A stretch of 64,000 nucleotides of DNA from JAABVD01 sp965204545 (GCA_965204545.1 CBDBFA010000001.1:62001-126000), one strand, 5' to 3'; positions 1 through 9,137 are shown, counted from the first letter of the stretch. The notes: generated by a model not told the origin, from the letters alone. Translations and numbers: made by a program.

Positions 1-808
1 TTGGCCCGTTGTAACGCCAGGGAATATTCCAATAACGCATGAGGTATTGAAAGGGCCAATCTTTCTGGCCCAGCCTGCGCAACTCTCGCCCCCAGGTTAT
101 CAGGAGCAGTTGGTTGTTTTCCTTGTCCCGGGCTCGCCTTCCGGGGGAGGCGCTTACGTGATGCAGGACTGCGCTTTTCCCGGCTACAACGTGGCGATAT
201 CCCTGTTTTCCCAAGCGCAGGCAGAGATCGATGTCCTCGCACCCGTTGTAATAGCGTTCATCGAACCCGCCCTGCTCCAGAAACAGGCGTCGACGAATCA
301 TCATGCAGGCTCCGGTAACGGCGGCAAATTCCCGGTAGCGAAAGGGGAAGATGAAGGGGTAGTTCTTACCGTAATGATCGGGCAGACCGACCAGGTCGAA
401 AACAACCCCGGCGTGATCGATGGACTTGGTTCTGATATCTTTTTGAATATTGCCCACCGCGCCAACCCTGAGGTGTTTCCGGTAAACCTCGAGCATGGGC
501 TCAAGCCAACCGGGCAGAAGAATCAGGTCGTTATTCAACAGGCCCAGCAATTGGCCCCGAGCCAGTTTGGCGCCGCGATTTATACTTTTGGCATAGCCCA
601 ACCGCTCAGGATTGGTGTAAATTCGAACTTTGCCATGGGCCAAGGCGGCCAGATATTCGGCCGTCCCATCGCTGCTGCAGTCATCGACGAGGATGAGTTC
701 GTAGTCGATTTTGTCTACGGTGGCAAAAAAACTGGTCATGAAGTCCCGGGTGCAATCCAACCGGTTGTGAACGGGAACGATAAAGGATATGGCAGGGCAG
801 GAGGCCAT
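1..808 (-). CDS. Glycosyltransferase family 2, C-terminus cut by window edge
   Basis: The reading frame starts at the ATG at 808 and stays open to base 1, giving 269 residues without a stop. It has the GT-A pattern of family 2 transferases: PVHNR near residue 12, VDDCSSDGT at 41-49 (nucleotide binding), LNND at 91-94 in the DXD position, TGACMMIRRR from 165 and the acceptor-side motif CEDIDLCLR at 190-198. Such enzymes move a sugar from a nucleotide-sugar to a glycan or rhamnan-like chain. Donor and acceptor cannot be read from this sequence. No membrane segment is visible in the part present. A long plus-strand frame over the same bases is its antisense shadow. Confidence 0.88.
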   Translation of the reverse strand, partial: MASCPAISFIVPVHNRLDCTRDFMTSFFATVDKIDYELILVDDCSSDGTAEYLAALAHGKVRIYTNPERLGYAKSINRGAKLARGQLLGLLNNDLILLPGWLEPMLEVYRKHLRVGAVGNIQKDIRTKSIDHAGVVFDLVGLPDHYGKNYPFIFPFRYREFAAVTGACMMIRRRLFLEQGGFDERYYNGCEDIDLCLRLGKQGYRHVVAGKSAVLHHVSASPGRRARDKENNQLLLITWGRELRRLGQKDWPFQYLMRYWNIPWRYNGP

Positions 809-1062
809 AAGAAAGTGGGGAGAGAGGACTCTCGCAAAGCACGCAAAGAAGCGCAAAGAGGAAACCACAAAAAGCTGAAGAACTCTTACCGAGCGAATGC
901 GACTTCCAATAATATTCTACAACTAACCGCAGATCACACAGATAAGCACGGATTTAATTTAAACAGCGCTTCGCTTGATACCTTCGGCAACACGATGGAG
1001 TTGCGCTCTAACAGGAGGAGGGGTTATTGGCTGAAATGAACTGCAACGCCGTTGGCGTTACC
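809..1062. repeat. Intergenic stretch of dispersed short repeats
   Basis: No gene is visible. Bases 829-862 carry a run of CGCAAAG-type units (ctcgcaaagcacgcaaag and onward) that recurs at 57289, 61524 and, inverted, at 53018 and 63290. Bases 921-956 carry a CGCAGAT/CACAGAT run. A short palindrome, aacgccgttggcgtt at 1044-1058, lies just past the stop of the next gene and recurs next to several other genes. Confidence 0.7.
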
Positions 1063-2514
1063 TCAAGCTACGAGTTCCGGAATCGGATCGGCACCTTCCG
1101 TGCCGACCAATCTCTTGTCCAGGCCGCCGTGGAGAAAAGTCAGGTTGTTGGGATCGAGTCCCATGAGGTAAAGAACGGTGGCGTGCAAGTTCTTCACGTG
1201 AAGGGGGCGTTCTACGGCCCGGTTGCCCAATTCATCGGTCGAACCAATGGTTCTGCCGCCTTTCACCCCGCCGCCGGCCATCCACATGGTAAATCCGAAT
1301 GAGTTGTGATCCCGTCCCGTGCCCTTGGCATATTCCGCGGTCGGTTGCCTTCCAAATTCACCGCCCCAGATGACAAGGGTTTCGTGGAGCAGGCCGCGTC
1401 TTTTCAAATCCTTGAGAAGGCCGGCAATTGGTTTGTCGGTGTTTCCGGCGTGCTTATTGTGATTGGTTTCGAGGTCGCCGTGCGCATCCCAGTTGTAATC
1501 GTTATGGGCGCCGCCCGAGTAAATCTGGATAAACCGAACCCCTCGCTCCACCAAACGTCTTGCCAAGAGGCATTTGCTTCCGAAATCCCGGGTGCGTTCC
1601 CGGTCCATGCCGTAAAGCCTTTTGGTTTCGTCCGATTCCTTGTCTAAATCCACTGCTTCCGGGGCGGTGCTCTGCATTTTGTAGGCCAACTCGTAGCTGG
1701 CGATGCGGGCCTCCAAATTGGTGTTGTCGTATCGGCTTTTCAAATGTTCCCGGTTCAGGTGGTTCAAGCTCCGGATGATGCGCTGCTGCTCACCTGAAGG
1801 CATGTTCTGAACGCTTTTGAGGTTGAGAACAGGATTCCCGCTACTGCGAAAGGTGGTTCCCTGATAGCTGGCCGGCATGTATCCGCTGGACCAGTTTTTC
1901 GCCCCGCTGATGGGTCCGCCCGACTGGTCGAGCATGACGACGTAACCTGGCAGGTCCTGATTGATGGTCCCCAGTCCATAATTGACCCAGGAGCCGAGGG
2001 AAGGGCTTCCACTGACGATGGCCCCCGAGTTCATCATGAGCATGGCGGATCCGTGAATGGGGGAATCCGCCTGCATGGATTTCAAAAACGTTATGTCGTC
2101 AACGCAGGTGGCCAAGTGGGGAAAGAGATCCGAGACCCATTGCCCGGACTCACCGTATTGACTGAAGTTCCATTTGGGCCCGACTACCCGGCCCGCGCTT
2201 TTGCGTCCGCCGCGGCCGAAGGTGTTTACCTTGACCGTTTTTCCGTCGAATTTGAACAATTCAGGTTTGTAATCAAAGGTGTCCACGTGGCTTGGGCCAC
2301 CGTACATGAATAGGAAGATGACCTGTTTGGCCTTGGCCGGGAAATGTGGGATCTTGGTGGCGAGGGGCCCCTCAATGGTGGAGGCGTTGAGCCCGTTAAA
2401 GAACCCTTCATGGCTGAGAAGGCCGGTCAGAGCCAGGGAACTGAACCCGCCCCCCACCGTGGAGAGAAATTCGCGGCGGGCCATGCGACGGCAGAAATCG
2501 CGTGTCGGGGGCAT
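1063..2514 (-). CDS. DUF1501 family secreted protein
   Basis: 483 residues. The N-terminus has a Tat-type twin-arginine region (RRMARREFL at about 9-17) followed by a hydrophobic stretch, so export in folded form is likely. Family hallmarks include MYGGPSHVDTFD near residue 70, WDAHGD in the middle and the late block WGGEFGRQP...GRDHN, which places it in the alkaline-phosphatase/sulfatase-like superfamily fold. The biochemical role of DUF1501 proteins is not established. It starts 2 bases after the stop of the DUF1549/DUF1553 gene, so the two are almost certainly co-transcribed. This pairing is typical of Planctomycetes and Verrucomicrobia. Confidence 0.9.
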   Translation of the reverse strand: MPPTRDFCRRMARREFLSTVGGGFSSLALTGLLSHEGFFNGLNASTIEGPLATKIPHFPAKAKQVIFLFMYGGPSHVDTFDYKPELFKFDGKTVKVNTFGRGGRKSAGRVVGPKWNFSQYGESGQWVSDLFPHLATCVDDITFLKSMQADSPIHGSAMLMMNSGAIVSGSPSLGSWVNYGLGTINQDLPGYVVMLDQSGGPISGAKNWSSGYMPASYQGTTFRSSGNPVLNLKSVQNMPSGEQQRIIRSLNHLNREHLKSRYDNTNLEARIASYELAYKMQSTAPEAVDLDKESDETKRLYGMDRERTRDFGSKCLLARRLVERGVRFIQIYSGGAHNDYNWDAHGDLETNHNKHAGNTDKPIAGLLKDLKRRGLLHETLVIWGGEFGRQPTAEYAKGTGRDHNSFGFTMWMAGGGVKGGRTIGSTDELGNRAVERPLHVKNLHATVLYLMGLDPNNLTFLHGGLDKRLVGTEGADPIPELVA

Positions 2515-2516
2515 GG

Positions 2517-5132
2517 CTAATCCAGAAAGATGAATTCGTTCAGGTTCAACATCACCAGGGAAAAGCGTTCCAGGGCAGTGGAAAGATCATGACCGTAATT
2601 TTGCCGCATCGATTCGATCAAGTCGACAGAATTTTTCAGTTCCACCGGTCGGGGCGGCCGACCCAAAACCAACTGAAAACCCTGCTGGACCAAGTTAGAG
2701 GGATCTCCCGGGGCAGAATTTTCGATGCGCTCGGCCAACAATCTGGCATGATCATTGGTGAATTTGCTATTCATCATGGCCAGAGCCTGGGCCGGTACGG
2801 TGGTGTTGAATCGCACCGGGCAGGAGACATCGGTATCGGCGACATCAAAGGTAGACATCATGGGATCCAGCAAGGAGCGTCGGACAAAGGTGTAGATACT
2901 GCGTCGGTTTTGATGTTCGGGCCCGGCATCGAGTCTCCATCGCTTTTCCGCCAGGGATGCGGTTTGAAGGACCTCTTCCGGCAGTGTGGGAAACACACTG
3001 GGCCCACCGATCTGAGGATCCAGGTTTCCCGCAACCTGTAATACCGAATCGCGAATTTCCTCGGCGGTCAATCGCCGCATATCGTAACGCCAGAAGAGGT
3101 CGTTGAGCGGATCGACGGCCAGGGCCCGGTCATTTGGTGCGGAAGACATGCGGTAGGTTTTGGAAGTCATGATTAGCCGGTGCAAGGGCTTCATTTTCCA
3201 GTTATTTCGGACAAATTCCTGGGCCAGCCAGTCCAATAGTCGGGGATGCGTCGGTTCCTGGCCCAATTTGCCGAACTCGTCGCTGCTCCGCACCAGACCA
3301 CGGCCAAAGTGATGTTGCCAGATGCGGTTTACCGCTACGCGTGAAGTGAGCGGGTTTTCCTTGCTGGCGATCCAACGGGCCAGGGTGAGACGGGGATCTT
3401 CCTCGGTATCTACAGCGTGAAAATATCCCGTTTGGGTAAGGATTTCCGGAAAATCCGGGTAAACCCGTTCTCCATGGGCTCCTGGATTTCCTCTCAAAAG
3501 GACGTGTGTAGGTTTCAGTTCATCGTCGTTAAACGCTGCCGTTACCAGAGCATCCTGTAACTGTCGCTGGAGTGGCGCGTATTGTTTCCAAGCGGCAATT
3601 TCCGCTTTCTCGGCGGCGGCCAAGTCATCCCCTTCCGGCAGGCCCTTATCCGAATTGTTTGTCACCCGGGACTGCATATTTTTCCAAGATGCGGTTTTCA
3701 CCCAGGGGATTTCCCCGTCTTCACGCACCCAAACGAGGTTGAAAATGGGGTTGCGGGCTCCACTCGCGACCAGGGTCAGGTCGTGGTCCCCGGCGGTTAA
3801 ATCGATACTGAAATTTTCCTCGATTTGATTGGAACCTGTTTTGGCGAATACCAGTTTATCTCCCACATACATCCAACCGCCACTGGATATGGTGGCCTTG
3901 AAATTTTGCCTGGCGCCCACCGGTATGTGTATCCGACCCCGCATGACCCAAGCGGCTTCCGTAATATGAGACTTCGAAATCGCCGTCAGATCCCTGGCCA
4001 GAAGGATTGTCCCGTCTCCCAAGGCTCCCTGGGCCAAGAATTCAATTCGATTCAGATCGGGAAGCGATTCGGTCCAGGCCTGTGTTGTGAATCCATACGT
4101 CAGGTTGGAGGGGAAGAAGCGGGCCTCGGCGCCCCGGGAACCTTCCCTGTTTAATATCCGGTTAATTGCCTCCCAGGACTTTACCCGCGCTTTAATGATC
4201 TGGTCCGTAACAGCTTCGATTTTTTCATCCAGCTCCCGCTGCTCCTTGGTTGAATAAACGGTTCGGGACATGGCGTCCTCATTGCGAATACGGGATGGGA
4301 CGGCCAGCTTTCGCAGGTGAGCCAGGAAACGGTAATAGTCTTTTTGTGAAATGGGGTCGGCCTTGTGATCGTGGCACCTGGCACAGGAAAGGCTCATGGC
4401 CAGGGTGGAACGACTGACGGTGTTGATGATATCGTCGTAGTGGTCGTAATAAAACAGCTCCAGATCGGCCGGTTCGTCGTCGTAGAGACCCAAACGTAGA
4501 AACCCGGTGGCGATGATGGATTCCGGGGTCGAATCGGGCAGGACGTCCCCGGCGATTTGTTCGAGGATAAAAGTATCGTAGGGTTTGTCCGCATTGATGG
4601 CGTCGATGACATAGTCGCGGTATTTCCACATATTTCGTTTGTCCTGATCGCGCTCGTAACCGTTCGATTCGGCCCATCGCACCGCATCGAGCCAGTGACG
4701 TCCCCATTTTTCACCGTAATGCGGTGAATCCAGCAGTTGGTCGATGAGGCGGGTCCAAGCGTCCGGAGACTCATCGGCCAGGAAATCATTCACCTGTTTT
4801 TGGGATGGAGGCAGACCGGTCAGATCATAGCAGGCCCTGCGCAGGAGGATCAGCTTTTCCGCCTGGGGATTGGGTGAGAGGTGTTCATTTTCCAGATTAT
4901 CAAAGATGAAGGCGTCAATGGGATGTTGCGCCCATTCGGGATTGTTTACGGCGGGGGGGGCGATCGGCCGCACCGGTTGATAGGCCCAGTGCTTTGCCGC
5001 ATAAAGGGAAGATTCCTGGGCTACCAGTCCCCCCGCAGAGATCAGGACCACCAGGGCCAGACCTCCGAAGGACGGCCACAGGGTCGGCGTTTTGTTACGT
5101 GGTAATGGCATCAGGCAAACGAGGCTGAACAA
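2517..5132 (-). CDS. DUF1549/DUF1553 (planctomycete cytochrome-associated) secreted protein
   Basis: About 871 residues. A signal-peptide-like hydrophobic run lies around residues 24-40. It is followed by a DUF1549 domain (HPIDAFIF...LTGLPPS...WGRHWLDAVRWAES), the CARCHDHKADPI motif, a middle segment (about 330-480) with PA14-like beta-rich features, and a C-terminal DUF1553 domain (TSRVAVNRIWQHHFGRGLV, then MNSKFTNDHARLLAERI). There is no separate haem-binding PSCyt1 domain at the N-terminus. The chosen start is a TTG with AAGGA eight bases upstream; an ATG at 5111 is the alternative. Function is unknown; roles in polysaccharide use have been proposed for the family. It forms a transcription unit with the downstream DUF1501 gene. 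Confidence 0.88.
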   Translation of the reverse strand: MFSLVCLMPLPRNKTPTLWPSFGGLALVVLISAGGLVAQESSLYAAKHWAYQPVRPIAPPAVNNPEWAQHPIDAFIFDNLENEHLSPNPQAEKLILLRRACYDLTGLPPSQKQVNDFLADESPDAWTRLIDQLLDSPHYGEKWGRHWLDAVRWAESNGYERDQDKRNMWKYRDYVIDAINADKPYDTFILEQIAGDVLPDSTPESIIATGFLRLGLYDDEPADLELFYYDHYDDIINTVSRSTLAMSLSCARCHDHKADPISQKDYYRFLAHLRKLAVPSRIRNEDAMSRTVYSTKEQRELDEKIEAVTDQIIKARVKSWEAINRILNREGSRGAEARFFPSNLTYGFTTQAWTESLPDLNRIEFLAQGALGDGTILLARDLTAISKSHITEAAWVMRGRIHIPVGARQNFKATISSGGWMYVGDKLVFAKTGSNQIEENFSIDLTAGDHDLTLVASGARNPIFNLVWVREDGEIPWVKTASWKNMQSRVTNNSDKGLPEGDDLAAAEKAEIAAWKQYAPLQRQLQDALVTAAFNDDELKPTHVLLRGNPGAHGERVYPDFPEILTQTGYFHAVDTEEDPRLTLARWIASKENPLTSRVAVNRIWQHHFGRGLVRSSDEFGKLGQEPTHPRLLDWLAQEFVRNNWKMKPLHRLIMTSKTYRMSSAPNDRALAVDPLNDLFWRYDMRRLTAEEIRDSVLQVAGNLDPQIGGPSVFPTLPEEVLQTASLAEKRWRLDAGPEHQNRRSIYTFVRRSLLDPMMSTFDVADTDVSCPVRFNTTVPAQALAMMNSKFTNDHARLLAERIENSAPGDPSNLVQQGFQLVLGRPPRPVELKNSVDLIESMRQNYGHDLSTALERFSLVMLNLNEFIFLD

Positions 5133-5198
5133 TTTTCCAATCCTTCAGTTCTCTTTACAAGTGAAAAGGGTATTGCTGCAATAAGCGCGTGAAACGGC

Positions 5199-5879
5199 TC
5201 ATTTGCGCTTGCGGCGCAGGTAACGTCCAACCAGGGCCAGGAGGATAAGGGCCGCTACCAGAAGGAAGGATGCTATCGGACTGTATTCAGCCAAGCGTTG
5301 GTGAATCCCCTCAAGCAGTACTGCCCAAACATAGATGGCAATGTAGGTGGCGAAGAGAACGAGGGCTATATTGTGCCAGGGTTTGAAATTGAGAAAATAT
5401 CCTATGATACAACCAATGACCGGTCCGGTCATCCAGAAGGGAATGAAAACGAAGAGCATGAGGCCGATCATACCGTATTTGCGCACCCACTCACGGTTAG
5501 CCTTGGCCGCATCGGCAATGCGATTCATGGATTTCTTCAGGAATTTGACCTCCAGGAGATGATTCCAACTGAAGACAAAGAGGGGATAGACGAGGAGGAC
5601 CAGAATGGTCTCGACCAGAATATTGACCCACAAGACCAAGGTGGGGTCCAGTTTAACGGCATAGCCGTAGGACAGGCCGGCAGCGCGGCCAAACATGATA
5701 TTAATGGAGGTCATGGCCAGGTAATCCTGACCCCGCTCCGGTGATAGAAACAAGGTGACCAACAAGGCCGCGGAAAATAAAAGCGCCAGCCCCAATCCTA
5801 CCATCAGGATGCGGGCTTCGGATGCGCTCGCGATGGGGGCCCACTTTGTACCCGGAGTATCATCAGTCCTTTTGCCCAT
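5199..5879 (-). CDS. Small multi-drug export family membrane protein
   Basis: 226 residues from the ATG at 5879, which has AAGGA nine bases upstream. A start 14 codons further out at 5921 is less well supported. Four to five hydrophobic helices are visible, with the conserved segment IPFWMTGPVIGCIIGYFLN near residue 150 and a basic C-terminal tail (RRKRK). This matches the pattern of the Pfam family named putative small multi-drug export protein (PF06695). The transport role is suggested by the family name more than by experiment. It stands alone between the DUF1553 gene and a repeat-rich spacer. Confidence 0.68.
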   Translation of the reverse strand: MGKRTDDTPGTKWAPIASASEARILMVGLGLALLFSAALLVTLFLSPERGQDYLAMTSINIMFGRAAGLSYGYAVKLDPTLVLWVNILVETILVLLVYPLFVFSWNHLLEVKFLKKSMNRIADAAKANREWVRKYGMIGLMLFVFIPFWMTGPVIGCIIGYFLNFKPWHNIALVLFATYIAIYVWAVLLEGIHQRLAEYSPIASFLLVAALILLALVGRYLRRKRK

Positions 5880-6228
5880 ATAAAGATCCTTACCATACAC
5901 TAAGACGCCCACGGGCGCCAATTAGGAATGAGGAATTGGCTGACGCCCAGTCGATTGTGAATAGTGAATAGTGGAGAGAGATAAATCGTGATCTTGATCG
6001 TTATCGAGCGAAGCGACATCTTCCAAATAAACATGGATGGAGGCGCCGTTGGCGCCAGTTGTCAGGTATAAGTGTTCAGAGTTCAGGAGGCGCCAATCTT
6101 GTTCCTGATAACGCCAACGGCGTTAAATCCAATAGGGAATTAAAGGAAGAAGGAAAAATGGCTGAAGGGGACATCATCTTGATCTTGATCATGGTAGTGA
6201 TCTTGAACGAAAATCCCTGGCCGATGCA
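5880..6228. repeat. Repeat-rich spacer
   Basis: 349 bases without a gene. Bases 5984-6012 and 6173-6208 carry GATCNN hexamer runs. Bases 5988-6056 are a copy of a longer unit (gatcgtta, cgagcgaagcgacatcttcc, aacatggatgga, then ggcgccgttggcgcc) also present at 38912-38985 and, inverted, at 48452-48502. A palindrome aacgccaacggcgtt lies at 6110-6124. No clear promoter for the following sulfatase was found. Confidence 0.65.
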
Positions 6229-7740
6229 ATGAACGCTTTCCTCAAACCATTCCCTTATCCCTCGGTTAACCGGTTCGAGGGGAAATCCGACCTTTTCAAC
6301 CGATTGGGTAAATTCTGCGCCAAAGGCAGGTATGTTTTGTCAATCCTGTTCCTTTGTTGCGCTACCCTGGCCTGCTTTTCCACAGGGGAAGCCCGGGACG
6401 GGACCATCCGGAATGTATTGTTGATCGTAGCGGATGATTTGAAGGCCTCGACTTTGGGCTGTTTCGGGGACACCATGGTGCAGACGCCCAATATTGATGC
6501 CTTGGCCGGTGAGGGGATGGCCTTCAAGCGGGCCTATTGCCAGGGCATGAGTTGCGGTCCGTCGCGTCGCTCATTCATGTTCAGCCGATACCGGGGGGAT
6601 GAAGGCTCGAGTTTGGGGGAGCAATTTATCGATAACGGCTATTACAGCGCCCGCGTCGGCAAGATTTTTCACATGAGGGTTCCGGGAGATATTGTGGCTG
6701 GTACAGATGGAGTCGATTACCCGGAGTGTTGGACCGAGCGCTTCAATTCCCCGGGACTGGAAGCCCACACACCGGGCCTTTATTCCCTCTATAACCACAA
6801 CGTCTTTTCCACGAATCTGCGCGATCGGGCCTCGACTGCAATGAGGCACCGCTGGTTCGTTTCGGTTCAGTACGAGGGTGACGGTTCCGATCAACCGGAT
6901 TTCAAAACCGCAAGCAAGACGATCGAACTTCTGCGGCGGCAGGGGGACAAGCCGTTTTTCATCGCAGCCGGTTTTGTGCGGCCGCACTACCCGAACGTGG
7001 CGCCTCAAAAATACTTCGACCTTTACCCCTGGCAAAACATAAACCTTCCCGAACAGATTGAAGGTGACCTGGATGATATTCCCCCTTTGGGTCGCCCTGG
7101 GGTGACGAGTGGGAAGGATCCCATAGGAAAATACCCTGATAATCAGAAACGTTTCTGGGGATCCTACTATGCCACCATCACCTTTATGGATGAACAGTTG
7201 GGACGCATCGTAAATGAACTGGAGCGGCTCGGATTGAGAGAGTCTACCGCGATCGTCTTTATGAGCGATCACGGTTACCATTTGGGTGAGCACACCTTCT
7301 GGCAAAAGAGCAATTTGCACGAAGATGTCACAAGGGTTCCCCTCATCATTTCAGCCCCCGGATTCAAAACAGGCAGTAGCGATGCATTGGTTGAATTGGT
7401 GGATGTCTATCCAACGCTGGCGGAATTGACAGGAGTCCCGATCCCCGACTCGGTCCAAGGCAACAGCCTGGTCCCCTTGTTGGAAGGGTCGCGGTCATCG
7501 ATTCGCCAAGAAGCATTAAGCCTGGGGAACGGTGGGGGTTTTGCCCTGCGCAGCGAGGAGTGGGCCTATATCCGGTACAGAGACAATTCGGAAGAGCTCT
7601 ACCACATGATAAGGGATCCGAAGCAGTTCACGAACCTTGCCGGGGATCCGAACTATGCCGAGGTATTGGAAGTGTGGCGCCTGAAGTTGGATGCAAAACT
7701 AAAGGCTGCCGGCCTGACCCGGAAACAGGTCAATGATTAA
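6229..7740 (+). CDS. Sulfatase, iduronate-2-sulfatase-like
   Basis: 503 residues. A hydrophobic export segment lies at about 35-50, preceded by an unusually long N-terminal region, so the true start may be further in. The metal-binding aspartates sit in LLIVADD (D69, D70). The active-site motif is C109-G-P-S-R113, a standard C-x-P-S-R site for conversion of the cysteine to formylglycine. Later landmarks are FVRPHYPN, MSDHGYHLGEHTFWQK and RVPLIISAPG. These are typical of S1-family sulfatases related to iduronate-2-sulfatase, acting outside the cytoplasm on sulfated glycans. The natural substrate cannot be told from sequence. No sulfatase-maturing enzyme is in the window. Confidence 0.9.
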   Translation: MNAFLKPFPYPSVNRFEGKSDLFNRLGKFCAKGRYVLSILFLCCATLACFSTGEARDGTIRNVLLIVADDLKASTLGCFGDTMVQTPNIDALAGEGMAFKRAYCQGMSCGPSRRSFMFSRYRGDEGSSLGEQFIDNGYYSARVGKIFHMRVPGDIVAGTDGVDYPECWTERFNSPGLEAHTPGLYSLYNHNVFSTNLRDRASTAMRHRWFVSVQYEGDGSDQPDFKTASKTIELLRRQGDKPFFIAAGFVRPHYPNVAPQKYFDLYPWQNINLPEQIEGDLDDIPPLGRPGVTSGKDPIGKYPDNQKRFWGSYYATITFMDEQLGRIVNELERLGLRESTAIVFMSDHGYHLGEHTFWQKSNLHEDVTRVPLIISAPGFKTGSSDALVELVDVYPTLAELTGVPIPDSVQGNSLVPLLEGSRSSIRQEALSLGNGGGFALRSEEWAYIRYRDNSEELYHMIRDPKQFTNLAGDPNYAEVLEVWRLKLDAKLKAAGLTRKQVND

Positions 7741-7749
7741 CCCGCATTT

Positions 7750-7770
7750 CCCAGCCCGACAGCTGGGTTT
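7750..7770. terminator. Possible bidirectional terminator hairpin
   Basis: CCCAGC and GCTGGG (6-bp stem, 6-base loop), followed by ttt on the plus strand, lies between the converging sulfatase and superoxide dismutase genes. The T-run is short, so the call is tentative. Confidence 0.35.
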
Positions 7771-7792
7771 ACCGAGACCGAGCAAGTATCCC

Positions 7793-8404
7793 TCAACCGG
7801 TAGCCTCGGCGTAGTTTGCTTCGGCCTGTTCCCAGTTGACCACATTCCAAAAAGCCGCGATATAATCGGGCCTTCGATTCTGATAATTCAAATAATAGGC
7901 GTGCTCCCAAACATCCAACCCGATTACGGGCACAGCGCCTTCCATCAGGGGAGAATCCTGGTTGGCGGTAGAGTGAACGACCAGGCCTCCATCTTTGACA
8001 CTGAGCCAGGCCCAACCGCTGCCAAAGCGCGTTATCCCAGCCTTGGCAAAGGCAGATTTTAAGGCATCGAGCCCACCCAATTCAGCATCAATGGCAGCGG
8101 CCAAGGCGCCCACCGGATCTCCCCCGCCCTCGGGGGAAAGAATTTTCCAAAAAAAGGAGTGGTTGCTGTGCCCTCCGGCATTATTGCGCAAAGCAGTGCG
8201 GGAGGCATCGGGAATGGAATCGAGGTCAGCAATCAATTCATTAACACTTTTTGCCGCCAGATCGGGCGCATTGTCCAGAACGCCGTTGGCGTTGCCGATA
8301 TATGCCTGATGATGCTTGGTGTGGTGGATTTCCATGGTTCGCGCATCGATATGCGGCTCCAGTGCATCGTAAGCGTACCTTAGGCTGGGGAGTTCGTATG
8401 CCAT
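7793..8404 (-). CDS. sodA: Superoxide dismutase, Mn-type
   Basis: 203 residues, normal length for the Fe/Mn family. The four metal ligands are in place: H27, H82, D164 and H168. Residues GGHSNH (77-82) and Q149 in TANQDSPL match the manganese-type pattern, in which the outer-sphere glutamine comes from the C-terminal domain; cambialistic use of iron cannot be excluded. It converts superoxide to oxygen and peroxide in the cytoplasm. The ATG is preceded by AAGGA at good spacing. It is monocistronic, converging on the upstream sulfatase. Confidence 0.95.
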   Translation of the reverse strand: MAYELPSLRYAYDALEPHIDARTMEIHHTKHHQAYIGNANGVLDNAPDLAAKSVNELIADLDSIPDASRTALRNNAGGHSNHSFFWKILSPEGGGDPVGALAAAIDAELGGLDALKSAFAKAGITRFGSGWAWLSVKDGGLVVHSTANQDSPLMEGAVPVIGLDVWEHAYYLNYQNRRPDYIAAFWNVVNWEQAEANYAEATG

Positions 8405-8487
8405 TATAATTATCCTTCGATTAGTGATTTCAATTTAGGTTTAAAAGTGTAGAAAACAAGTAGGCCTTTCGCAAGAGGGGAGTGAAG

Positions 8488-9084
8488 TCAACTCCCTTCT
8501 TTTGCTACCATTCGTTTTTGTTCGAAAAATGAGGAAAGGAGCAATTTGCAATCCCCTTCCAGCACTCCTCGGGCGATTTTGGGATGGTGATTCAGGGATT
8601 GGGTTTTAGTGATGTCCAGGGCGCCTCCGAGAAATCCCATTTTTGGATCGGGAACGGCGTAAACCAGGCGGTAGATTCGGGCCATTATGGTGGCTCCCGC
8701 GCACATGGGGCAGGGTTCCTTGGTGACGTAGAGGGTGCAATCGCTCAGACGCCAATCCTTTATTTTGTTTGCGGCCTTGGTAATGGCCAGGATCTCGGCG
8801 TGGGCCGTTGGGTCCTTTGTCGATTCGACCTCATTGTGGGCGCATGCGATCACTTCCCCTTCCCGCACCATCACCGACCCGATGGGAACTTCACCTTTTC
8901 GGTAGGCATCAATGGCGGCATTATAGGCAATTTGCATGAAAAAGGAATCGTCCCGATTCAATTGGGAAGGAAACTTTTTTTCGAAGGGGCATTCGATTTT
9001 ATTTTGCTCGGAGGCAGGCATTCCTTGATCGATTTTCTTAAACCTTGACTTACCAGGGCCCTTAACGCTTTCTACATCCTTCAT
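8488..9084 (-). CDS. tadA: tRNA-specific adenosine deaminase TadA
   Basis: 198 residues from the ATG at 9084. The deaminase zinc site is complete: H95-A-E97 (proton shuttle E97) and PCPMC with C125 and C128. The ARIYRLVYAVPDPKMG segment is typical of TadA, which makes inosine at the wobble position of tRNA-Arg(ACG). About 45 residues before the usual TadA start are extra and lysine-rich; a start near residue 50 would give a canonical protein. A TTG at 9102 would lengthen it slightly. It is divergent from infA with only a short gap. Confidence 0.85.
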   Translation of the reverse strand: MKDVESVKGPGKSRFKKIDQGMPASEQNKIECPFEKKFPSQLNRDDSFFMQIAYNAAIDAYRKGEVPIGSVMVREGEVIACAHNEVESTKDPTAHAEILAITKAANKIKDWRLSDCTLYVTKEPCPMCAGATIMARIYRLVYAVPDPKMGFLGGALDITKTQSLNHHPKIARGVLEGDCKLLLSSFFEQKRMVAKEGS

Positions 9085-9137
9085 TTTTATGTTTTTAGAC
9101 AAGAAGAAACCAGGGCAATCCGCCAGGCAGGGAATTT

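Noticed and set aside
829..862. Short regularly spaced repeats as a CRISPR array
   Set aside because: Units are 7-11 bases with no unique spacers of constant length, and there are no cas genes.
47..1039. 330-codon plus-strand frame
   Set aside because: It is the antisense shadow of the GT2 glycosyltransferase, whose motifs are clear on the minus strand; its last part crosses non-coding repeats.
6571..7320. 249-codon minus-strand frame opposite the sulfatase
   Set aside because: Shadow of a gene with intact sulfatase motifs.
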